Of a DNA stretch of 64,000 nt, positions 1 through 8,858 are shown one piece after another. The number at the start of each line of letters is the position of its first letter. Within the stretch, counting starts at the first letter, position 1. The position numbers and the translations under genes are program-made. The notes under the pieces are model-generated. The model was given only the letters and a program-made list of their open reading frames with translations, was not told the DNA's origin and did no database searches. Source of the stretch: Desnuesiella massiliensis (GTDB lineage Bacteria > Bacillota > Clostridia > Clostridiales > Clostridiaceae); the NCBI RefSeq assembly GCF_001403615.1, contig NZ_LN879456.1:1116001-1180000 (forward strand), in the 5' to 3' direction.

Positions 1-182
1 AAATTTCTAGCAACAACAGGTTGATTAGATACAACTATACACATAAAATCACTTTTATTAATTAATCTTATTGCTTCTGATACTCTAGGTAATAGCTCAA
101 AATCTTCTGATTCATGAAGTAGGCATTTATAGACATTTATCGTCCCATCTCTGTCTAAAAAAATACACTTATTTTTTTTCAT
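1..182 (-). CDS. GmhB-like HAD phosphatase, N-terminal part (cut by window edge)
   Basis: About 60 codons are readable from an ATG at 182, preceded by the AGGTGATT ribosome site used by its neighbours. The N-terminus carries the HAD motif I IFLDRDGTIN, followed by FELLPRVSEAIRLIN and then VVSNQPVVAR. This matches D-glycero-D-manno-heptose-1,7-bisphosphate phosphatase / histidinol-phosphatase-type HAD-IIIA proteins. The start lies 5 nt after the stop of the sialic-acid-synthase-like gene, so it is co-transcribed with the glycosylation genes. By inference it dephosphorylates a sugar bisphosphate for the flagellar glycan. The C-terminus lies outside the window, so the substrate class cannot be settled. 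Confidence 0.75.
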   Translation of the reverse strand, partial: MKKNKCIFLDRDGTINVYKCLLHESEDFELLPRVSEAIRLINKSDFMCIVVSNQPVVARN

Positions 183-187
183 TGTAA

Positions 188-1222
188 TCACCTAACATTA
201 AAGAAATTTATTATTTCATCTTTACAAATCTCTGTAATAGCTACCTTATTTAAAATTTCATCTAAATATATAGGCGATAGCCCATTCTCCGGTCTTTTAA
301 AGTCTAACATTTCCTCTGTAATAATCTCCCCAGATTTTATAAATCTTTTAGCTACAATACTTTTTCTTGATACAAACTTACTTTTTTCTTCACTTTTATT
401 ACATTTTTTAATTCCATCCCCAAAGGCTTTTTCAATATTCCTTATGCTTAACACCATTCTTCCTAGCTCTTCTGGATTTAAAGATGCTTTATGATCAGGA
501 CCACCCATTTCTTTATCCAAAGTAAAATGTTTTTCTATAATCTTTGCACCCATAGCTACTGCTGCAATAGGTACCTCTATTCCTATGGTATGGTCAGAAT
601 ATCCTACTGGTAATTTAAAAGCATTTTTTAGCGTAGTCATAGCATTTAAATTTACCTCCTCATATTCTGTGGGATAATTAGATGTGCAATGCAATAAACT
701 AATTTTATCATTTCCTTCTTTTTTTGTCACTTCCACCGCATCTTCTATTTCCACTAAGTTAGCCATGCCTGTTGATATAATCATAGGCCTCTTTAATTTT
801 GCTATGTATTTTAAAAGAGGAATATTTGTCAAATCTCCAGAGCTTATTTTATAAAGAGGAACATTTAGTTTCTCCAATAAATCTACACTTTCAAAATCAA
901 AAGGAGTTGAAATAAATAATATTCCCTTTTCTTCACAATAACTTTTCAATACTATATGATCTTCATATGATAACTCCAAGCTTTTAAGCATTTCGTATTG
1001 ATTCCCATTACCTGTAGTTTCCTTTTGATAATCAGCTTTTGGTGCCTTATTAGTTACTAAATTTTCAGCTTTAAAGCTTTGAAATTTTACCGCATCTACA
1101 CCAGCTTCAAAAGCAGCATCTACAAGTTTTTTTGCTATATTTATATCACCATTATGATTCACACCTGCTTCTGCTATTATAAAACACGGCTTTCCATCAC
1201 CAAATGTCATATTTTTAGTCAT
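188..1222 (-). CDS. NeuB/LegI-type N-acetylneuraminate/legionaminate synthase
   Basis: It condenses phosphoenolpyruvate with a 6-carbon amino sugar to give a nonulosonic acid (sialic, legionaminic or pseudaminic type). Visible motifs are AEAGVNHNGD near the N-terminus, KFQSF, STGM, GYSDHTIG and EKHFTLD of the NeuB barrel. A C-terminal SAF/antifreeze-like domain covers roughly residues 285-344, and 344 aa is the usual family length. I chose the second ATG (1222) because AAGGAGG lies 6 nt upstream; an ATG at 1228 sits against the SD. The start overlaps the stop of the CMP-transferase gene, indicating translational coupling. Location next to maf and flagellin points to legionaminic-type flagellin glycosylation, as described for group I C. 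botulinum. The exact sugar isomer is inference. Confidence 0.9.
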   Translation of the reverse strand: MTKNMTFGDGKPCFIIAEAGVNHNGDINIAKKLVDAAFEAGVDAVKFQSFKAENLVTNKAPKADYQKETTGNGNQYEMLKSLELSYEDHIVLKSYCEEKGILFISTPFDFESVDLLEKLNVPLYKISSGDLTNIPLLKYIAKLKRPMIISTGMANLVEIEDAVEVTKKEGNDKISLLHCTSNYPTEYEEVNLNAMTTLKNAFKLPVGYSDHTIGIEVPIAAVAMGAKIIEKHFTLDKEMGGPDHKASLNPEELGRMVLSIRNIEKAFGDGIKKCNKSEEKSKFVSRKSIVAKRFIKSGEIITEEMLDFKRPENGLSPIYLDEILNKVAITEICKDEIINFFNVR

Positions 1223-1919
1223 GTTCATCCTCCTTCATAAGAAACTCTGAAAAGTTAAAATCAATCATTTCATCTATATCAATTGATGATTTTTTATCCA
1301 TAATATATGCTAAAGTATTTTTCGTATACCAATTCTTATTTTTTAATAAAACTTCCCTTTTAGCAATGTATATTGCTCCATTGAGCCTATAAGTTGTAGG
1401 AATCTCCTGTCTTCTTGAATAAAATGGAATATCATCTAAAAAGTCCTCCATTATACCATTTTTTATTTTTTTCATCCAGTAAGGACTTACTTCACTTTCA
1501 CATACACTTACAATAGAATCTGCATCTTCATTTATTAATTTTTTTAAAGCATCATCAATGTGCTCAGTCTTTCTAAAGGGAGAAGTGCATTGAAGGCACA
1601 TTATATAATCAAAATCATCTCCACTCTCCTGAAGCCTCTTTATTGTATATATTATAGGTTCTATTCCTGGAGTATCATCCTCCGATAATTCCTTAGGTCG
1701 TAAAAAAGGCACTTCTGCATTATATTTTTTACTTACTTTTGCTATTTCCTCATCTTCCGTTGAAACTACTATACTATCAATATATCTACTTTTCTTAGCT
1801 TCTTCTATGGTATACGCAATAAGTGGCTTACCATTTAAATCCTTTATATTTTTTCTTGGTATACCTTTTGAACCTCCTCTAGCTGGTATTATAGCCAAAA
1901 TCCTTTTACTATTTATCAT
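1215..1919 (-). CDS. CMP-nonulosonate cytidylyltransferase (NeuA/LegF-like)
   Basis: It activates the nonulosonic acid made by the adjacent synthase as a CMP-sugar. The N-terminal nucleotide-binding loop IIPARGGSKGIPRKNI is intact, with CLQCTSPFR further on, as in NeuA/PseF/LegF proteins. About 234 aa is normal for the single-domain form. The start at 1919 has AGGTGAT about 5 nt upstream; in-frame GTG (1928) and ATG (1925) codons lie inside that SD and are less likely. It overlaps the CBS-nucleotidyltransferase stop and the synthase start, so the genes are translationally coupled. Which nonulosonate is used cannot be read from sequence alone. Confidence 0.9.
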   Translation of the reverse strand: MINSKRILAIIPARGGSKGIPRKNIKDLNGKPLIAYTIEEAKKSRYIDSIVVSTEDEEIAKVSKKYNAEVPFLRPKELSEDDTPGIEPIIYTIKRLQESGDDFDYIMCLQCTSPFRKTEHIDDALKKLINEDADSIVSVCESEVSPYWMKKIKNGIMEDFLDDIPFYSRRQEIPTTYRLNGAIYIAKREVLLKNKNWYTKNTLAYIMDKKSSIDIDEMIDFNFSEFLMKEDEHD

Positions 1920-2991
1920 CTTCATCACCTAATTTCTCACAAGCTATTAATTCATACATATCCTCATTCACTTTATAGTAATCTTCTATCTTCCCTATAT
2001 CCATCCAATAATCTTTTATCTCATAACTACCAACATTTTTCCCTTCTTTTATGCATTTATTTATTAAATCAGTTATTTCATAATATTCATCATCTGGGAT
2101 ATATTCAATAATTTCCGGATTGATACAATAAATTCCTCCATTGATTAAATACTCTATAGTAGGTTTTTCTTCTACACTTCTAATGTTATTTTCTTCTGAG
2201 CTTATAACTCCATAAGGAATTTGAAAGGAATGTCTTCTAACCCCTACAGTTATATCAAATTTATTTTCTATATGAAAATTCATCATATCTTCTACATTAA
2301 GGCTAGTAAATATATCTCCATTGGTAACAAAGAATGGAGCTTCTATATAGTTTTTCGCTAATTTTATTCCTCCACCAGTTCCTAGTCTCTTTTTTTCTCT
2401 TACATACTCAATTTTAACTCCATATGCATAGCCATCTTGAAAATAATTTTCTATTATATCAGCTTTATAATTGACGGATAAAACCATTTTGTTATAGCCA
2501 TACTGCTTAAAGTTATTTATTATATGATGAAGAATAGGGTCTTTTCCTATCTTTAACATAGGTTTAGGGATTTCCTTAGTAAGTTCTTTTAACCTAGTAC
2601 CCAGACCACCTGCCATTATAATTACTAGGTTATCTTTCCCCTCTGGCAACAAAATATCATTTATACTTATTAAGTCTATAACTTTATTGTTAGCATCTAC
2701 TATAGGAATATGCCTAACTGCTTTTTTAATGAAAATATCTTTTATTTCTTCTTTAGTCATGTTTTGCTTCACAATTATAGGATTATAATGAACTACATTT
2801 TCTATAGAATCATCTAATGGTACTCCTTTTAATATAGCTCTCCTTATATCACCATCCGTAATGGTTCCTAATAATAAGCCATCTTGATTTACTAATAAAG
2901 CAATTCCCTTTGCCCCTAAATCAATTGACTGAATTACTTGCCTTATAGTATGGCTTTTATAAACAAACAATCTATTTATGTTATTTTTCAT
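1909..2991 (-). CDS. CBS-pair sugar nucleotidyltransferase (PtmE/LegE-like)
   Basis: This is a fusion of two N-terminal CBS motifs (about residues 10-115) to a nucleotidyltransferase domain starting with the signature MAGGLGTRLKELT and PKPMLKIG (about residues 124-150). GDIF and the C-terminal YWMDIGKIEDY segment are typical of sugar-1-phosphate nucleotidyltransferases. In Campylobacter the equivalent PtmE makes GDP-GlcNAc for the legionaminic acid route. The same role is inferred here from the position between maf and neuA/neuB homologues. The start has AAAGGTGAT 6 nt upstream. The CBS pair suggests control by an adenine nucleotide, as known for the domain, but no ligand can be read from the sequence. 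Confidence 0.85.
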   Translation of the reverse strand: MKNNINRLFVYKSHTIRQVIQSIDLGAKGIALLVNQDGLLLGTITDGDIRRAILKGVPLDDSIENVVHYNPIIVKQNMTKEEIKDIFIKKAVRHIPIVDANNKVIDLISINDILLPEGKDNLVIIMAGGLGTRLKELTKEIPKPMLKIGKDPILHHIINNFKQYGYNKMVLSVNYKADIIENYFQDGYAYGVKIEYVREKKRLGTGGGIKLAKNYIEAPFFVTNGDIFTSLNVEDMMNFHIENKFDITVGVRRHSFQIPYGVISSEENNIRSVEEKPTIEYLINGGIYCINPEIIEYIPDDEYYEITDLINKCIKEGKNVGSYEIKDYWMDIGKIEDYYKVNEDMYELIACEKLGDEDDK

Positions 2992-3034
2992 AATCTTATC
3001 ACCTTTAAAATCATCGATTTATACCTTATAATAA

Positions 3035-4819
3035 TTATTGTGCCTCTATACAATCTTCTATTTTAACTTTTACATCTTCAATGCATTTTATAAAATCACC
3101 ATATAATCTATAAAAACCTTCTAATATATTTTTTACATTCTCTATTTCTACTTCTGACTCTTCGTATCTAAAATATACTGGAGATTTACTTATAACCGGT
3201 AAAGTTAAAAAGTTTAAAAACTTCATATAACTATCATTATCTATTTTTCTATTAACATCTGCTATTAATTTTTGAGTTTTTCTAATCTTTTTTATACTAT
3301 CACTATCTAAAGAGTCTTTAATAGCTTTTCTAAGCTTTTCTAGGTTTTTTTTCATATCAACAATAGAATCATAATTATGTATTAAATTTTTCTTTATTAT
3401 ATTTTTGTTTTCATTTATAGTATTTTTATATTGAAATATTTCACTTATAATTTTATCTATTCCAGATTTTACAGCATATTTATTTATAGACTCCTCCAAA
3501 GTTAGAATTTCTGTGCCTTCTATATGCGCCCCACCTTCTGTAGCATTAATAAACTTAATTTGCTTTTCTTGTTCTATATAATCTTCAAAGTTTTTTCTAA
3601 ATCCATCCAGAACCCTAGTGGTATAGACTGTATCTCCCTCTAAGCTTTTAACTTTAATAAGATCTACATTATAATTAAGTTCCTTATCCCCATTTGTCCC
3701 TGCAATATTTGCATGATGTTTATTTTCAGTATAAGCCAAATCTTGCCCTACAAATATTATACTAATACACCCTAAGTATTTTGCAAAATCCACGCAAGAA
3801 TGAGCTACAGAACCTCCTGAATATAGGCTATCTATACTTTTACCAAAAATATTTCCTATGTTAGTGTCTACCACCCCGTACTTAAAAAACACTTTTGGTC
3901 CCTCTTGTGCCTCTACTAACTTTGAGTTTGTTGTTTCTGTAAAAACTAAAGGTACTCTTTTATACAAATAATCACTAGTCATCTCATATAAAAGATCACT
4001 GCAATCTACGGCACACATGAAATGTGGAGTTATACCCTTTTCCATCAATGGCTTTAACGTTCTATTACCGCATATAATTATAGCATTATCCTTTACCTGC
4101 TTCAGTTTATGTATATTTTTTTCTAAAGAAGGGCCTGCAGACACAATTATAGCGGTAAAGCCTTTAAACTTATCTTTAACATGGTTTATGGTATAGCTAT
4201 TTGAAATATGTTTAATATTATTTAAATAGGATTCCATAAATTTTTTACCAAGTACTATTTCTGTAGCTACATTAGTTTCTATAGCCCTTAATGTATCTTT
4301 TAATATTCTCAAAAAACTAGTATATTCTGATAAATATAACTTATCATAATTACTATAAAAACAAACTTTGATATTATTGTAATTACTTTCATGCCAAATA
4401 AAACCTGCTATGTAATCTTGTAGATTTTTTTCTTCAAATCCTATTATACTTATACGCTCATCTTCTAATATAGCTTTTGATTTTTCCAGAGTTAAAAAAG
4501 ATTTTAATACCCTTTTATCAGGTTCTATTACTAGTACCCTATTAAACTTCTTGATTATTTTTTGAATTTTATTTATATGTTCTCCTGTAGATAGACCAAA
4601 AATAATTATAATTGTATCAATATTAATGTCTTTAAAATCCTCACAAAAATTATCTATATCCTGCTGCACGTTATATTTACTTCCAATATACCTAATTTTA
4701 TTATTATGTTTTACCTTAAAAATATCTTTATTATCTTTACTTTTTTCTAAAATAACTCCATTAGTATTAATATTCTTATCTTCTGCAATCCCTTTTAAAT
4801 ATTCTGTTAATACTTTCAC
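3035..4819 (-). CDS. maf: Motility accessory factor / DUF115 glycosyltransferase (Maf)
   Basis: This is a Maf-family protein, thought to transfer nonulosonic acids to flagellin Ser/Thr. The 594-aa protein has a central DUF115 domain with AIIVSAGPSLEKN (about residue 223), CAVDCSD and the later VGQDLAYTENKHHA motif, and a helical C-terminal region with predicted coiled coil. It starts with GTG at 4819 after GTAGGTGATT. A SigD-type promoter lies about 45 nt upstream, so it heads the glycosylation operon maf-ptmE-neuA-neuB-gmhB. It directly follows the flagellin gene in the direction of transcription, which supports flagellin as the substrate. The role is inferred from family and context. Confidence 0.88.
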   Translation of the reverse strand: MKVLTEYLKGIAEDKNINTNGVILEKSKDNKDIFKVKHNNKIRYIGSKYNVQQDIDNFCEDFKDINIDTIIIIFGLSTGEHINKIQKIIKKFNRVLVIEPDKRVLKSFLTLEKSKAILEDERISIIGFEEKNLQDYIAGFIWHESNYNNIKVCFYSNYDKLYLSEYTSFLRILKDTLRAIETNVATEIVLGKKFMESYLNNIKHISNSYTINHVKDKFKGFTAIIVSAGPSLEKNIHKLKQVKDNAIIICGNRTLKPLMEKGITPHFMCAVDCSDLLYEMTSDYLYKRVPLVFTETTNSKLVEAQEGPKVFFKYGVVDTNIGNIFGKSIDSLYSGGSVAHSCVDFAKYLGCISIIFVGQDLAYTENKHHANIAGTNGDKELNYNVDLIKVKSLEGDTVYTTRVLDGFRKNFEDYIEQEKQIKFINATEGGAHIEGTEILTLEESINKYAVKSGIDKIISEIFQYKNTINENKNIIKKNLIHNYDSIVDMKKNLEKLRKAIKDSLDSDSIKKIRKTQKLIADVNRKIDNDSYMKFLNFLTLPVISKSPVYFRYEESEVEIENVKNILEGFYRLYGDFIKCIEDVKVKIEDCIEAQ

Positions 4820-4861
4820 TTTTTAATCACCTACAATTTAAATAGTATGTCCTTTTACTAT

Positions 4862-4888
4862 TTATCGACAATAATCTATAAAACTTTA
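4862..4888 (-). promoter_or_regulatory. SigD (sigma-28) promoter of maf/glycosylation operon
   Basis: On the minus strand it reads TAAA, a 15-nt spacer, then GTCGATAA. This fits the flagellar sigma consensus TAAA-N15-GCCGATAT, with the start of transcription expected near 4855, about 36 nt before the maf GTG. It has the same geometry as the flagellin, flgM and fapA promoters in this window. Not tested experimentally. Confidence 0.8.
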
Positions 4889-4891
4889 CGC

Positions 4892-4929
4892 AAAAAAGGC
4901 TCTTAAGAAAAAATCTTAAGAGCCTTTTT
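4892..4929 (-). terminator. Terminator of flagellin gene
   Basis: A strong stem, AAAAAGGCTCTTAAG against CTTAAGAGCCTTTTT with a short A-rich loop, is bounded by A and T runs, so it can act in both directions. It begins 10 nt after the flagellin stop and ends just before the maf promoter, isolating the two units. Confidence 0.9.
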
Positions 4930-4939
4930 AAATTATATA

Positions 4940-5764
4940 TTATCTTAATAATTGTAGAACTCCTTGTGGAGCTTGGTTAGCTTGTGCAAGCATAGCTTGT
5001 GCAGCTTGTTGTAAAATGTTGTTCTTGCTAAAGTTCATCATTTCTTTAGCCATATCTACGTCTCTTACTCTTGATTCTGCTGCTTGTAAGTTCTCTGATG
5101 CATTATCAAGGTTAGCTATAGTATGTTCTAATCTATTTTGGTATGCTCCAAGTTGTGATCTTTGTGTAGAAACTTTCTTTATAGCTGAATTTACAAGAGA
5201 TATAGCACTAGTAGCTTTAGCGTTTGTTGATACAGCTATACCATTTACACCTAATGCAGATACTCCCATGCTACCTACTTTTATTTCTAAAGTTAAAGCT
5301 GAATCAGCATTAGCACCTATTTGAAGTTTTGCACCAGTAGCTTTTAATGATCCATTTAATAGGTTTTTCTCATTGAACTGAGTTGTTTTTGCTATTCTAT
5401 CGATTTCAGAGTTTAATGATTTAATTTCTTCTGCTATAGCCTCTCTATCCACTTTTACGTTAGTGTCATTAGCAGCTTGTACAGATAATTCTCTCATTCT
5501 TTGAAGTATGTTTTGAGTTTCGTTTAAAGCACCTTCTGCAGTTTGAATTAAAGATATACCGTCTTGAGCATTTCTTGAAGCTTGGTTAAGACCTCTGATT
5601 TGAGCTCTCATTTTTTCAGAAATTGATAGTCCTGCTGCGTCATCTCCAGCTCTGTTTATTCTTAAACCTGAGCTTAATTTTTCCATAGCCTTTGCAGAGT
5701 TTCCGATGTTTACTCCCATATTTCTATGAGCGTTCATAGCATTAAGATTGTGATTGATTATCAT
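4940..5764 (-). CDS. Flagellin
   Basis: This is the structural subunit of the flagellar filament, exported through the flagellar type III apparatus. The start is MIINHNLNAMNAHRN at 5764 with AAGGAGG 8 nt upstream; a longer reading frame from 5800 runs through that SD and the leader hairpin and is not the start. At 274 aa it is a short flagellin with D0/D1 domains (conserved N-terminal LSSGLRINRAGDDAAG and C-terminal MLAQANQAPQGVLQLLR). The reduced central region (about residues 135-195) is rich in Ser, Thr and Ala and would be the surface-exposed part. Adjacent nonulosonic acid genes and Maf suggest O-glycosylation there. It is expressed from its own SigD promoter, and its leader carries a probable CsrA site. 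Confidence 0.97.
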   Translation of the reverse strand: MIINHNLNAMNAHRNMGVNIGNSAKAMEKLSSGLRINRAGDDAAGLSISEKMRAQIRGLNQASRNAQDGISLIQTAEGALNETQNILQRMRELSVQAANDTNVKVDREAIAEEIKSLNSEIDRIAKTTQFNEKNLLNGSLKATGAKLQIGANADSALTLEIKVGSMGVSALGVNGIAVSTNAKATSAISLVNSAIKKVSTQRSQLGAYQNRLEHTIANLDNASENLQAAESRVRDVDMAKEMMNFSKNNILQQAAQAMLAQANQAPQGVLQLLR

Positions 5765-5772
5765 TTTATATT

Positions 5773-5808
5773 CCTCCTTGATTTTTGAAATTTTGGACAT
5801 CCTTGTCC
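5773..5808 (-). promoter_or_regulatory. Probable CsrA-binding sites in flagellin leader (hairpin plus SD)
   Basis: In the minus-strand RNA, positions 5808-5795 read GGACAAGGATGTCC. This is a 5-bp stem (GGACA/TGTCC) presenting AGGA in the loop, and its core ACAAGGATGT equals the CsrA SELEX-type consensus RUACARGGAUGU. A second ANGGA (AAGGA) lies inside the SD AAGGAGG at 5779-5773. This two-site layout, one hairpin and one SD site, is that of the B. subtilis hag leader controlled by CsrA and FliW. Both of those proteins are encoded 4.5-5 kb away here. Binding is inferred. Confidence 0.8.
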
Positions 5809-5819
5809 TAATTATAATG

Positions 5820-5835
5820 AAGTCTAATTAGACTT
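5820..5835 (-). promoter_or_regulatory. Palindrome in flagellin 5' leader
   Basis: AAGTCTAATTAGACTT is a perfect 16-nt palindrome between the SigD promoter and the CsrA hairpin. In RNA it can form a 6-bp stem with an AATT loop. It could stabilise the leader or be a DNA-binding site; the sequence does not decide. Confidence 0.5.
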
Positions 5836-5865
5836 ATTACCATTTGCTGATCAGCTATATTTTTT

Positions 5866-5892
5866 ATATCGTATATTAAATCATATACTTTA
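5866..5892 (-). promoter_or_regulatory. SigD promoter of flagellin gene
   Basis: The minus strand shows TAAA, exactly 15 nt, then TACGATAT, a close match to the sigma-28/SigD consensus. The predicted transcript starts near 5858, giving a leader of about 95 nt that holds the two hairpins described. Confidence 0.87.
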
Positions 5893-5985
5893 TATAAAAA
5901 ATAAATATTTTTTAAATTATTTATTCTTTATATATTCATATAATCGAAATGAATCAATTATACTTTATACCTTATATTAAAAGTT

Positions 5986-6330
5986 TTATATCTTTTTATT
6001 AAAATACACCGAATCCACAGCAAATTTAGAATTATAGCTCTTATTTGCAGTTTTTATTTCTGACAATTTATCCATTTCACTTCTTAGCTCTACTTTTTTA
6101 GAATTCATTAAGTCCAATACTTTCTTCTGTAGAGTTAGTAAGTCTATGGAGCTAGCTATATGTTTAAATTCTTCTTCTGCGTAATTAGCCTTTTCTAATA
6201 TGTTTATTATAGCCTGACGTTTTTCTATAAGTGATTCAAGTTTATCAAAATCATCGTATTCTAAGGCATTTATTAAATCTAAAGTTATACTTTTAAATTC
6301 TATTAAAGATTCTTCTAATAGCTTATCCAT
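5986..6330 (-). CDS. Small helical flagellar protein, FliT-like chaperone
   Basis: This is a short, charged, almost fully helical protein of about 114 aa, last in the flgM-fliD operon and 21 nt after fliD. FliT proteins are export chaperones for FliD and lie after fliS/fliD in many genomes. Size, heptad-like helix pattern (LESLIEKRQAIINILEKA) and position support that role, but I see no diagnostic motif. I chose the ATG at 6330 because GGAG lies 6 nt upstream; an in-frame ATG at 6342 has no good SD. Confidence is in the gene, less in the FliT name. Confidence 0.65.
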   Translation of the reverse strand: MDKLLEESLIEFKSITLDLINALEYDDFDKLESLIEKRQAIINILEKANYAEEEFKHIASSIDLLTLQKKVLDLMNSKKVELRSEMDKLSEIKTANKSYNSKFAVDSVYFNKKI

Positions 6331-6351
6331 GCTTTTCTCCATATTTTTATA

Positions 6352-8844
6352 TTATTTGCCACCTCCACCTAATTGCTGTGCAAGCCAATTGGATTGAGCA
6401 TTCATCTGTTGCATAGCTTTTTCCAATCTAGCAAATTGTAGATAATATTTGTTTTCTCTGTCAAAAAGCTTCTCTTCCATTTCCTTTATTTTTTTATCTC
6501 TATTTTTCAAATCCTCTGAAATAGTGTTATTACTATCAGTAAAATCACCCTTTATGCCTGCCTTATTTAGTAATATACCTTTTCCACTAGTGGTTCTAGT
6601 GTAGTCTTCTAGAACATCACTGATTCTTTGGAAGATACCTTCTTCTTTATAACGGGTATCCCTAGCAGAAGATGGCATATTAGGGTCATATCTTGAGAAA
6701 GATGATGATTTTTTAGTCAATAACTCTGTAACTTTATCTCCATTATTTTTTAAGGCTTCTCTTAGTTTGGTTTCATCTATTACAATTTTACCATTTTCAC
6801 TGTAGTCACTAGATGTATCTAATCCTATATCCTTAAGAGATAATCCTACATCCTTAACACTATCATAGAATGCTCTTCTTAAGCTTCCTAGCATATTACT
6901 TAAATCTGAATCATTTCTTACTAAACCCTGTCTAGCTTTCTCATCCCAAAGCTTTATATCATTTTCTTTCATGTCTTTTTTCTGTTCATCAGTTAATGGA
7001 AGATATTTATATTGTTTCTTTTCAATTATTTTAGAATTTATATCTCCTATAAGTTTATTATAATCATCTATGAAGGCTTTTATTTTATTAAAGGCCTCAT
7101 CAACGTTTTGAGTTAGAGAAAATTTTACTGTGCCTGTTGGCATGGAATTTAAATTATAAGACACTCCATCTATCTCAAAAGCATTTTGTGGTTTTGAATA
7201 GGTACTTGTACCATTAGGACCTTTAATAGTTACTTGAGCATCTTCTCCAGTCTTATTAGTTGAATTAGTTCCAAAAATAGTATTTAAAAATCCGCCTGAC
7301 TTATCAGTAAAAGTTAAGGAAGAACTTGCACCTGTTCCATTAGATGCTATGGTAAATTTCTTGCTAGCAGTACTATAGCTTATATTTACCTCTGCTTTGG
7401 AATTTATTTCTCCTATAATCTGATCTAGAGTTTTATTCTTAGCTCCTATCATATCACCAGATGTAACATCGGTGCTAAAATCATATTTAAACTCCTTATC
7501 ATTTATAATGAAATTAACTTGCTTTCCGCTAAACTGAGACAGTTCTGACAGTCTTGTATTGCCTCCCATATTTATCTCAAAATTATCAAAAGCTCCGAAT
7601 ACAGAAGAAGCATTTCCAAAAAAGCTTAGTTGATTTCCTGATTTAGAGTTAAATACTAATTTTCCCTCCGCATTAATATCTACAGACAACTCATCAGTCG
7701 TAACCCCTGCAGCAGTTAATGCAGCATTAATACTATTTTTTAAATCATTATCACTATTTATGATCTGTTCAGTTAATTTTATGTTTTTTATTGTTGTACC
7801 TATTCTTAAGGTTAAAGTATCATTAAAGCCTGCTATTATTTCATTTTTATACTGAAGTGATATTCCATCCACAATTACTGCATCTGTATTTACCCCTGGA
7901 GCAGAATTATTGGAATTAACGGATTTCGCTGCTGGATTTAAAACTACACTCTTTCCATCCTTAATTGACACAGCCGCTCCATCTATTTGAAAATTAGTTC
8001 CACTGGCATTAGTAGTGGCAGTTATTTTTTTATCCTTAGGAAATGTGGTAGTTCCATCTGTAGATTTTAAACCTGCTAACTTTGAGTTAATTGCTGCTGT
8101 TAATTCATCTGCTGTGTATTTTCCAGCTGCTAAAGTAACTTGGTAATCCTTACCGCCATAATTAAGAGTTATTTTGTTATTACTGTTTGCTGGAGTAGCT
8201 TTATCCTCTACTAAATTAACTACCTCCATAAACTGTATAGAATCATTTTTAACTACGGCCTTTACTGTATCACTTAATTTTTGTCCTCCACCTAAGTCTG
8301 TAGCTGCCATTTTGCTGTTCATTGCGGCAGCTAATTCGGATAAACTTGAATACTTATTATATCCCTTTACAGAATCTACATCCAAAGAAAATTGTGTACC
8401 ATCTACTGTAAAGGTGTTATTATTACTATCTATTTTTATACCATAGTTTGCTTTTCCAGCTATTACAGTATTTATTATAGAACTTCCCTCCAGCTCTGCA
8501 GCCTTTGCTAATTGATCTATAGTAACCTCATAGTTCCCAGCCTTTGCTCCAGCTCCCGCTTTTACCTTTAGTGAATTATCTGTTAATCCATCAACACTAA
8601 AAGTAGATACTGCATTTCCAGAAAGCATATATTTATCTGATTTTAAAACATCAAAGTAATTTCTTTTAAACCCGCCAACATTGCCTATCGTTTCTCTTAA
8701 AAGATCTTGTTTCCATTGAACTATTTGTCTATCTTGTTTTAGTTTATCCATCCTCATTAAATAGGGTTTCATCATCTGCTTTACCATGTTGTCTGTATCC
8801 ATTCCAGTGGCAAGACCTGTTATTCTATTTGGGCTAATCATCAT
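6352..8844 (-). CDS. fliD: Flagellar hook-associated protein 2 (filament cap)
   Basis: FliD forms the cap under which flagellin polymerises. The N-terminus RITGLATGMDTDNMVKQMM and the C-terminal helical region ending near QMNAQSNWLAQQL are the conserved D0 parts. A FliD_C segment (INSKIIEKKQYKYLPLT, ending around LEDYTRTT) precedes it. At 830 aa it is much longer than the 450-500 aa typical of Bacillus or E. coli; the extra length is a Ser/Thr/Asn-rich central region, probably surface-exposed. The SD AAGGAGG lies 9 nt before the ATG. It is in the operon between fliS and the FliT-like gene. Confidence 0.95.
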   Translation of the reverse strand: MMISPNRITGLATGMDTDNMVKQMMKPYLMRMDKLKQDRQIVQWKQDLLRETIGNVGGFKRNYFDVLKSDKYMLSGNAVSTFSVDGLTDNSLKVKAGAGAKAGNYEVTIDQLAKAAELEGSSIINTVIAGKANYGIKIDSNNNTFTVDGTQFSLDVDSVKGYNKYSSLSELAAAMNSKMAATDLGGGQKLSDTVKAVVKNDSIQFMEVVNLVEDKATPANSNNKITLNYGGKDYQVTLAAGKYTADELTAAINSKLAGLKSTDGTTTFPKDKKITATTNASGTNFQIDGAAVSIKDGKSVVLNPAAKSVNSNNSAPGVNTDAVIVDGISLQYKNEIIAGFNDTLTLRIGTTIKNIKLTEQIINSDNDLKNSINAALTAAGVTTDELSVDINAEGKLVFNSKSGNQLSFFGNASSVFGAFDNFEINMGGNTRLSELSQFSGKQVNFIINDKEFKYDFSTDVTSGDMIGAKNKTLDQIIGEINSKAEVNISYSTASKKFTIASNGTGASSSLTFTDKSGGFLNTIFGTNSTNKTGEDAQVTIKGPNGTSTYSKPQNAFEIDGVSYNLNSMPTGTVKFSLTQNVDEAFNKIKAFIDDYNKLIGDINSKIIEKKQYKYLPLTDEQKKDMKENDIKLWDEKARQGLVRNDSDLSNMLGSLRRAFYDSVKDVGLSLKDIGLDTSSDYSENGKIVIDETKLREALKNNGDKVTELLTKKSSSFSRYDPNMPSSARDTRYKEEGIFQRISDVLEDYTRTTSGKGILLNKAGIKGDFTDSNNTISEDLKNRDKKIKEMEEKLFDRENKYYLQFARLEKAMQQMNAQSNWLAQQLGGGGK

Positions 8845-8858
8845 ATCCCATTACCTCC

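Noticed and set aside
5765..5800. Longer flagellin start at 5800
   Set aside because: The extra 12 codons run through the CsrA-like hairpin and the SD AAGGAGG; the flagellin consensus begins at MIINHNLNAMN, at 5764.
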